A DNA stretch of 64,000 bases from Gallionella sp. (GTDB taxonomy: Bacteria; Pseudomonadota; Gammaproteobacteria; Burkholderiales; Gallionellaceae), in the NCBI GenBank assembly GCA_028687335.1, contig JAQUAI010000006.1:17946-81945 (forward strand), given 5' to 3'. Of this stretch, positions 61,701-64,000 are shown one piece after another (within the stretch, counting starts at the first letter, position 1; every line of letters starts with the position of its first letter). Below the pieces are notes generated by a model. That model saw only the letters and a program-made list of their open reading frames with translations. It was not told the origin of the DNA and ran no database searches. The translations under genes were made by a program, and so were the position numbers.

Positions 61701-64000
61701 CAGTGCCATTCTCGGCGGCATGCTGAGCGGAGCAACATCAGGTCAGTTGAACGTGGCAGGTGGAAGTTTGAGTTTGGGCGTAGCCTCATCGGTAACTACT
61801 TTAAGCATGAGTGGTGGTGTACTGGATGGAGCTGGTGACCTCACCGTCACCACCAACTTTGACTGGCTATCAGGCACCATGCAAGGCATGGGCAACACCA
61901 TAGTTGGCGCAGGCGTGACGGCGGGCAACATTGTTACCAACCTCAATGGTTACAGCAGCCCTGTTCTGACCCGTACCCTCATCAACGAAGGCACGATCAG
62001 TCAGCACCATAATGGCATCGCGGGCAGTCTGACCATTGATGCAGGTGGCGTACTCGACAACCGAGGCACCTACATGTTCAGCACCGACAGTGCTGACATT
62101 AACGGCACGGGCGGTCAGATCATCAACAGCGGCACGTTCGGCAAGAGCGGCGGTACCTCGGTCAACAACATCAGCGCAGCGTTTACCAACAGTGCTAGCG
62201 GTACAGTCAGCGTCACCTCTGGCACGTTGTTGCAGTCTGGCGCATTTACTCAGGCAGGTACGCTCAATGTGACATCGGGGGCTGCGTTTAGCCTTACGTC
62301 AGGTTTCATTAATACCGGTACCATCACTGGCAGCGGCTCTATTGTGGTGGGTACCGGAGCTGCTGCTTTGATTAACAATGGCACCATTACGTTAGGTACT
62401 GCCGGAACGCTGGGAACACTTTCCATTAGCGGCGATCTGGTGATGGGCGCGGGTAGTGAGGTGAATATTGACCTAGGCGGCACAGGTGCCGGGCAATACG
62501 ATGTTCTACACGTTACTGGCAACGTGACCAATGCGGGCACATTGAATACATCATTAGTAAATGGCTATGTGCCAGTCAATGCCGATGCAATCTCCTTTTT
62601 GACGAAGGGGGGTACTGCTAGCGGAACATTTACAACAGTGAATCTTCCGGCAGGGTTTAGCACTGGCTACAACCTCGCCGCAGGCGAAGCAGCCCGTCTG
62701 ATTTATGCCAGCGGCCCAAGTACTTTTACCTTCACCAACGCCGCAGGCGGTTTGGACTGGTCGCAGGCGGGCAACTGGAGCAGCGGCATTTTGCCGGGCG
62801 TGTTGGACAATGCATTGATTAGTGCGGGCTACGCTGTAACGCACAGCGTCGGCAACGACACCATCGCCGGATTGACGATTAACTTGGGTAATTCGCTTGA
62901 TGTGTCTGGTGGCTCGCTAACAGTAACTGGATTGACCGATGTGGCAGGGGTATTGGCGGTATCAGGTGGTACGCTGACGCTGGATGGCCTAGCAAACGTT
63001 AATGTGCTGAGTCTTAGCAATGGAACACTTAATGGTGCGGGTGCGCTGAACATCAGTGGCGGCTTGAATATGGCAGGCGGCACGTTAAGTAAATCTGGCG
63101 TAAGTACTTTACTGGCAGGTAGTAGCTCAACTTGGACCAACGGTAATTTGGCTGGCACCGTCACCTTGGACACATCCGCCACACTGAACCTCAACGCCAA
63201 CAACTATTACACAGCCGTACTTAACGGCACCCTGAACAACAACGGCACCGTTAACATTGCGCCGAATAGCTTCCTAAATATTGATGGTGGCACCCTGAAC
63301 AATGCGGGCGTGCTGAACCTGAACAACGACAACACCATCAACATCAGTGGCATCTACCTCCACGCAGGAGGCGCACTGAACAACCAAGCCGCAGGCACAA
63401 TCAACGTCAGCGGCAACTACGTTTCCTTCATTGATACGGTAAGCTACGGCGGCGCGGTAACGAACAGCGGCACTGTTAACGTCAACAGCGGTTCGCTGAA
63501 CTACTACTCCAATGGTCAGACGCATAGCGGCGCATTCAACACCGCAGCGGGAGCCGATCTCAACCTCAGTGGCACAGGCACCTACAGCGGCGCATTCAGC
63601 AGCCAAGGTGTGACCAACTTCAACGGTATTAACACCCTTGGTGTGACAGCGACAGGCAATGGCAACTTCAACCTGAGTGGTGGCACCTTGACAGGTGCGA
63701 TCAACGGCATGGGAGCCAACCTCAACATCACCGGCGGCACCTTGCTCAACGCCTTATTGGGAAGCGGCTACACCATCAACTTGAATGGCGGCACACTACA
63801 AGACAGCACAGCGCAAGCAGGCTCAGTCGTAAACTGGACCAATGGCTCCTTGGCTGGCACCATCACCTTGGATACATCCGCCACACTGAACCTCAACGCC
63901 AACAACTATTACACAGCCGTACTTAACGGCACCCTGAACAACAACGGCACCGTTAACATTGCGCCGAATAGCTTCCTAAATATTGATGGTGGCACCCTGA
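49732..64000 (+). CDS. Giant filamentous-haemagglutinin-type adhesin, partial (runs off the window)
   Basis: A single + frame of more than 4,750 codons is open from a GTG at 49732 to the window end; an in-frame TGA at 49696 limits it upstream. It starts with a basic signal peptide (residues 1-31, ending GSPQA) and a two-partner-secretion (TPS) domain: GGVVVNGQANM, WQGFSIGANEVTRFIQ and NPNGIVFGAGSVVDVAGL (NPNG at residues 114-117). The rest is Gly/Asn/Thr/Ser-rich beta-helix sequence with several internal repeat families, and four WDGG/DW-type segments with Trp near residues 2121, 2991, 3919 and 4343. Such TpsA proteins are exported by a TpsB outer-membrane pore, which is not seen in the window. 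Exact function and C-terminus are unknown. Confidence 0.9.
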   Translation, partial: MRKKNTYKKPTAFQLKPVCAALLIAFGSPQAISNPMGGVVVNGQANMATVGNTLTVTNTPGTIINWQGFSIGANEVTRFIQQSASSAVLNRVIGNNHSNILGTLQSNGRVFLINPNGIVFGAGSVVDVAGLVASTLNMSNADFLAGRYNFTKVPGAQNISNAGNLNAQQGGQIFLIAPNVDNSGVINAPGGEILLAAGNSVELVNSLDPNLRVNITSPAGNVTNLGQLVADAGNLGLFGAVVKNSGSVSADSATMQGGKIVFRSSQHTEVSGTVSAKGVGGGEIKVLSDMQSGTVQVSGTLDASAPNSGKGGFIETSAAHVQIADSARVSTLAAKGKAGMWLIDPTDFYISATDPANGSSWMSNATLSTNLGAGNVLIQTLATGAGNGDIFVNGAINKTGTGATTLTLQAINNININAGIASTGGALDVVLNADSDSSGVGAINLGTTTISLNGGTMSALTAAGSSGVVNLSTGTATINSAANFSTLNFSGGTLAGTGNTTVANAMTWTGGTLTGHLITQGTTTIPSGNITLGANALWDNTGTVTITSGGWGYIGTNAILNNSGTFDIGGNFATNFNGTGGAQFNNLLGGTVTLSGIYSAPITGNGGTFNNSGTLNKTSATTQSINNLSNSGTLNVNAGTLNLLGTWSNMAGATPGTINVGNGTVLNLGGSFNLAGLGNYTRSGGTVNITGTLDLQNSATPFDLSGTGQLGTGGLGTLSGTLLNGTITGASLTSSSGTLDNISIGSSMTESGTLYINNNLLLGDGVNFDVGASQVRFNSAASTIGLVAGATTGILSHTSILYANQSSNAGVVTIANGVTVRGSGSLSQIYGSGGWINNGVIENNTAGTLNINPTTFTNNGIVRASAGITTISPTNLILGVGNTLDVAGGTLNIQPTNAWSNAAGNTSISAGTLNLGGSFNLAGLGNYTRSGGTVNITGTLDLQNSATPFDLSGTGQLGTGGLGTLSGTLLNGTITGASLTSSSGTLDNISIGSSMTESGTLYINNNLLLGDGVNFDVGASQVRFNSAASTIGLVAGATTGILSHTSILYANQSSNAGVVTIANGVTVRGSGSLSQIYGSGGWINNGVIENNTAGTLNINPTNFTNNGVMSVTAGTMTISPTNFTNTATGTITSSGASTLNITPTNLSNAGSITLGGTAATIGAGTNTWTNTGSIALNAGALNLAGSFSAAQLAPINYTRLVGTTLNLTGSYDNTGSTLDIGNAGIFGAGGLNLLTGTIKNGTLVSNDGTVLNASQAGGGVRILDGVAIGSNLTVNGELDFQHGLLLVDGITVNKGSGNWYFDGQYASQAANTVHHLGMVGGTGTATVNSTGGIIQIYAANGQTLQIDNGITLQGYGTLNQYWGANSIINEGAIIGNTAGQTFTINPTTFTNNGVMSVTAGTMTISPTNFTNTATGTITSSGASTLNITPTNLSNAGSITLGGTAATLGSSTNAWTNTGSIALNAGGLSLAGTFGAAQLAPANYTRAAGTTVNLAGIYDNTGNTLDIGSAGMFGTGGLTTINGVTGGGTIKGGTLISGDGTALTLAGGWTALDGVTLGDATHQTFTTAGNLSFFNGLTLADGMTVNKGNGNWYFNGQDDPKVAGTVHHLATLGTSTVNSTGGNIYIWASNGQTLQIDSGVTLQGYGYLTQYWGGNSIINEGTIIGNTAGQTLYINPTTFTNNGVMSVTAGTMTISPTNFTNTATGSITSSGASTLNITPTSLSNAGSITLGGTAATIGSGTNTWTNTGSIALNTGALNLAGGFSATQLAPANYSRAAGTTVNLAGIYDNTSSTLDIGSAGIFGTGGLNNLSGTIKNGTLVSNDGTVLKTSGDRILDGVTIGSNLTLNGELNIYHNLTLADGVTVNKGASNWYFNGYDTGTGTAGAAATAGTVHHLATLGSSTVNSTGGYIYIWASNGQTLQIDSGVTVQGYGYLAQYWSGNSIINNGSIFANTAGQTFTANPDNFTNNGLISIAAGATFARTTGFTNTGTIAGHGTLNLGTSTLINSGIIAPGDAAGDNTGALFIQGNLQMGVGGQLNMDVNSALSGDYDTLRVSGTANLSSGTLNISGTGTTDDIMLLTTGAGLGGTAFLSINGGGVLASPQYLTKSLMFSNTDLTGMIVWDGGAGTSNWADVANWSNALLPTATSNLYIGANAGSVTISSGAQAANRLISNSTIVLSGGSLTLDGDSSLTGLIISNGTLAGAGALSISNGLTWNSGTINRTGVTTIAGSSSANSGTLYGALTNLGTLDIVGTGFFQIGATGVLTNASGGQINHTKTGGDWRFVNGGVLTNQLGGTVDLQSNISLWSNGVGANAINNYGTFTKTTGTVVGVDGNIAFNSFDGSTFHNAAGTRVDLYGGSFSGVSTGTGDGLNIAGGNWTGTGTIAGNWRWTAGSLNGNLTNAGNLSIWGASGFAEIGGTGVLTNASGGQINYTKTGGDWRFVNGAVLNNQLGGTVDLQSNISLWSNGVGANAINNYGTFTKTTGTVVGVDGYIAFNSYGGSTFHNAAGTRVDLYGGSFSGAGVSTGTGEGPNIAGGNWTGSGTIAGNWRWSGGSLNGNLTNTGNLSIWGTSGFAEIGGTGVLTNASGGQINYTKTGGDWRFVNGGVLTNQLGGTVDLQSNISLWSNGVGANAINNYGAFTKTTGTVVGVDGNIAFNSYDGSTFHNAAGTRVDLYGGSFSGVSTGTGDGLNIAGGNWTGTGTIAGNWRWTAGSLNGNLTNAGNLSIWGASGFAEIGGTGVLTNASGGQINYTKTGGDWRFVNGAVLNNQLGGTVDLQSNISLWSNGIGANAINNAGMFTKTAGVSTSVNGAINFTNTGDVRVRSGTLAIPTFAVNDGNIEVDAGTTFSKAGAFTNNGTLSGAGTISVGAGNTLTNNGIIAPGSVSGDTTGALSITGNLVMGTGGQLDVQMDSLVTGYFDQLNVSGTANLAGGVLNLSGFGGAGSYAVINATGGLGGSQFSSIAASSFSLNPTYGASTLTLGVISNNLAAVFWDGGAGTSDWADVLNWSTDLLPTLTDNVLIGASYGNVYINSGAQYGFRLTCDTGLVIAGGSLSLAADSSIVTLALNGGQLNSSGILDVGAFTNAAGSTLSLSGTLNVAQSMTNLGTIAINNPGTSVINVAGDFTNAASITAVATSGLTLRANDNIVFATGSTFTAASGGANLMLNSDYDGVSGGAILLDTGSSIVSNGGNIVLGGGVAGDGSGNAIGSTLYGDGITLSGTTVDAGGGSVTLRGTGLAGTTLANGIYLTGSSVLRTSGAGNIGLFGTGGAGVSDNSGIRIGTNSSVQVVNGGITLSGTGGASTGSFNMGVYVHNGAAITATGSGFISITGKGGSVGTLGGSNRGVRVDTAAVLSTNTGGMSIYGTGGYDGDGFHLLGGASLQSVSGSILVDGSSGVGNGADYGVWMSGAGTQIASGGNITVNGTSLALLGTGNTGLSIDAAAVIAGSGTSNINLYGSTSSSGDGFQLLGGAQVLAGTGTITLTGNSSNGDGSDYGVWIDGAGTLISGSGTISVTGNSGAMSGTSNRGLDIGASAGISALGNAAINLIAVGGQDGDGMVIQSGATIRSVNGAISLTGTSGNGPGSDRGINLKGASTLVSSTSGNINISGSSIATAGSGNHGVMMSTGAGVTTGGNLTLVGATSTAGSLGISIAGKPALSDTLSANVLTLITSNGASIAADSTVSSSTLNTGASSVIINGALTTSHISMGGGSLALNGSMGALSTLTMNGGTLSSVSSLVADSVNLSNTVSITSPLTVSTALNLSNVSASINSLTNNGALSGSGTLTLAGGLLNNGSINPGGASATGTLTINGDVQLSATSSLNIDIGGTGVGQFDLLNVNGNITLAGALNVNKLASYTPVNVDAISFLTASGTATGTFTGSSLPSGFSTGYNLAAGEAARLIYAGGPNTFTFTNAAGGLDWSQAGNWSGGLLPGVLDTALISAGYAVTHSVGNDTIAGLTINLDNSLNVSGGSLTISGLTTLDGALTVSGTGSAILGGMLSGATSGQLNVAGGSLSLGVASSVTTLSMSGGVLDGAGDLTVTTNFDWLSGTMQGMGNTIVGAGVTAGNIVTNLNGYSSPVLTRTLINEGTISQHHNGIAGSLTIDAGGVLDNRGTYMFSTDSADINGTGGQIINSGTFGKSGGTSVNNISAAFTNSASGTVSVTSGTLLQSGAFTQAGTLNVTSGAAFSLTSGFINTGTITGSGSIVVGTGAAALINNGTITLGTAGTLGTLSISGDLVMGAGSEVNIDLGGTGAGQYDVLHVTGNVTNAGTLNTSLVNGYVPVNADAISFLTKGGTASGTFTTVNLPAGFSTGYNLAAGEAARLIYASGPSTFTFTNAAGGLDWSQAGNWSSGILPGVLDNALISAGYAVTHSVGNDTIAGLTINLGNSLDVSGGSLTVTGLTDVAGVLAVSGGTLTLDGLANVNVLSLSNGTLNGAGALNISGGLNMAGGTLSKSGVSTLLAGSSSTWTNGNLAGTVTLDTSATLNLNANNYYTAVLNGTLNNNGTVNIAPNSFLNIDGGTLNNAGVLNLNNDNTINISGIYLHAGGALNNQAAGTINVSGNYVSFIDTVSYGGAVTNSGTVNVNSGSLNYYSNGQTHSGAFNTAAGADLNLSGTGTYSGAFSSQGVTNFNGINTLGVTATGNGNFNLSGGTLTGAINGMGANLNITGGTLLNALLGSGYTINLNGGTLQDSTAQAGSVVNWTNGSLAGTITLDTSATLNLNANNYYTAVLNGTLNNNGTVNIAPNSFLNIDGGTL
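51730..52252 (+). repeat. Adhesin repeat family 1, copy a (523 bp)
   Basis: By eye it is identical to 52471-52993, with an offset of 741 bp (247 codons). It encodes LGGSFNLAGLGNYTRSGGTV to SLSQIYGSGGWINNGVIEN. The copies diverge at the GATCGAG/GATTGAG boundary. Confidence 0.85.
52471..52993 (+). repeat. Adhesin repeat family 1, copy b (523 bp)
   Basis: This is the second copy, apparently identical in DNA to 51730-52252. Recombination between the two would remove 741 bp in frame. Confidence 0.85.
53023..55605 (+). repeat. Adhesin repeat family 2: three tandem units of 858/867/858 bp
   Basis: Units begin at 53023, 53881 and 54748 with INPTxFTNNGVMSVTAGTMTIS, share NITPTNLSNAGSITLGGTAA and NYTR-type segments, and end near an ALNLAG/YDNTGSTLDIG block and an NKGxGNWYF segment. 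A degenerate fourth start lies at 55606. All unit lengths are multiples of three. Confidence 0.8.
56521..58090 (+). repeat. Adhesin repeat family 3: 474/480-bp units in an A-B-A-B order
   Basis: Units start with LTNASGGQIN at 56521, 56995, 57475 and 57949 (the last partial). Units 1 and 3 are more alike than 1 and 2, giving a higher-order period of 954 bp. Shared segments include GGDWRFVNG, GGTVDLQSNISLWSNG and GNWRW. Confidence 0.8.
61380..61620 (+). repeat. Adhesin repeat family 4, copy a
   Basis: The segment encoding STGYNLAAGEAARLIYAGGP and DWSQAGNWSGGLLPGVLD recurs 1,272 bp downstream at about 62652-62892 with a few changes. Confidence 0.7.
62652..62892 (+). repeat. Adhesin repeat family 4, copy b
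   Basis: This is the second copy of the STGYNLAAGEAARLIYA/DWSQAGNWSSGILPGVLD segment, offset 1,272 bp (424 codons) from the first. Confidence 0.7.
63133..63298 (+). repeat. Adhesin repeat family 5, copy a
   Basis: The stretch from TGGACC encodes WTNGNLAGTVTLDTSATLN followed by LNANNYYTAVLNGTLNNNG. It recurs with almost identical DNA at 63835-64000, an offset of 702 bp (234 codons). Confidence 0.75.
63835..64000 (+). repeat. Adhesin repeat family 5, copy b (cut by window end)
   Basis: This is the second copy of the WTNGxLAGTxTLDTSATLN block, still running at the last base of the window. It shows that the repeat region continues beyond. Confidence 0.75.

Noticed and set aside
49732..64000. 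Repeats as a CRISPR array
   Set aside because: Repeat units are hundreds of bases long, in frame and coding, without regular short repeat-spacer structure.

Overview
The window reads as a chromosomal segment of a betaproteobacterium, most like Nitrosomonadales/Gallionellaceae-type sulfur or iron oxidisers. The basis is the gene order of the housekeeping blocks (rpsB-tsf-pyrH-frr-uppS-cdsA-dxr-rseP-bamA-ompH-lpxD-fabZ-lpxA-lpxB; hfq-hflX-hflK-hflC-DUF2065-hisZ-purA; hisS-yfgM-bamB-der; ffs-dnaX-ybaB-recR) together with a thiosulfate-oxidation (Sox) cluster. The lineage is an inference from synteny and protein character, not from a database search.

Layout. 0.1-6.2 kb: a FadL/OmpP1 outer-membrane channel followed by soxY, soxZ, soxA, soxX, soxB and a secreted DUF302 protein, with no soxCD visible. 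6.5-6.65 kb: tRNA-Leu(CAG) with its terminator on the minus strand. 6.7-12.2 kb: rnr, rlmB and a large FtsX-type ABC permease without its ATPase. 12.2-15.5 kb: an accessory island of gene fragments and small secreted or membrane proteins, including the truncated N-terminus of a lipase/RTX-like protein, a secreted protein broken by a 9-G tract, and a membrane protein preceded by a 19-codon leader ORF. 15.5-29.2 kb: translation, isoprenoid, outer-membrane-biogenesis and lipid A genes. 29.2-42.2 kb: hfq/hfl, purA, hisZ, hisS, bamB, der, a SapC-like protein and class I fumarase. 42.27-46.4 kb: 4.5S RNA, pagL-like deacylase, dnaX, ybaB, recR, rluB. 46.5-49.5 kb: a class III cyclase-like/PEGA protein, a tail-anchored Ser/Thr kinase and a YgfX-like membrane protein.

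49.7-64.0 kb: one uninterrupted + strand frame of more than 4,750 codons that runs off the window. It starts with a signal peptide and a filamentous-haemagglutinin-type two-partner-secretion domain and continues as glycine/asparagine/threonine-rich beta-helix repeats containing at least five internally duplicated blocks. Its upstream region carries three CGAGTT repeats at exact 11-bp spacing plus an inverted copy, an 18-bp perfect palindrome and a 7-G tract.

Functionally, the Sox proteins would oxidise thiosulfate in the periplasm. The central blocks build the cell envelope (undecaprenyl phosphate, CDP-diacylglycerol, BAM, lipid A). The right-hand end pairs signalling proteins with a giant surface adhesin. 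The most unusual parts are the 12.2-15.5 kb island and the giant adhesin with its control region.
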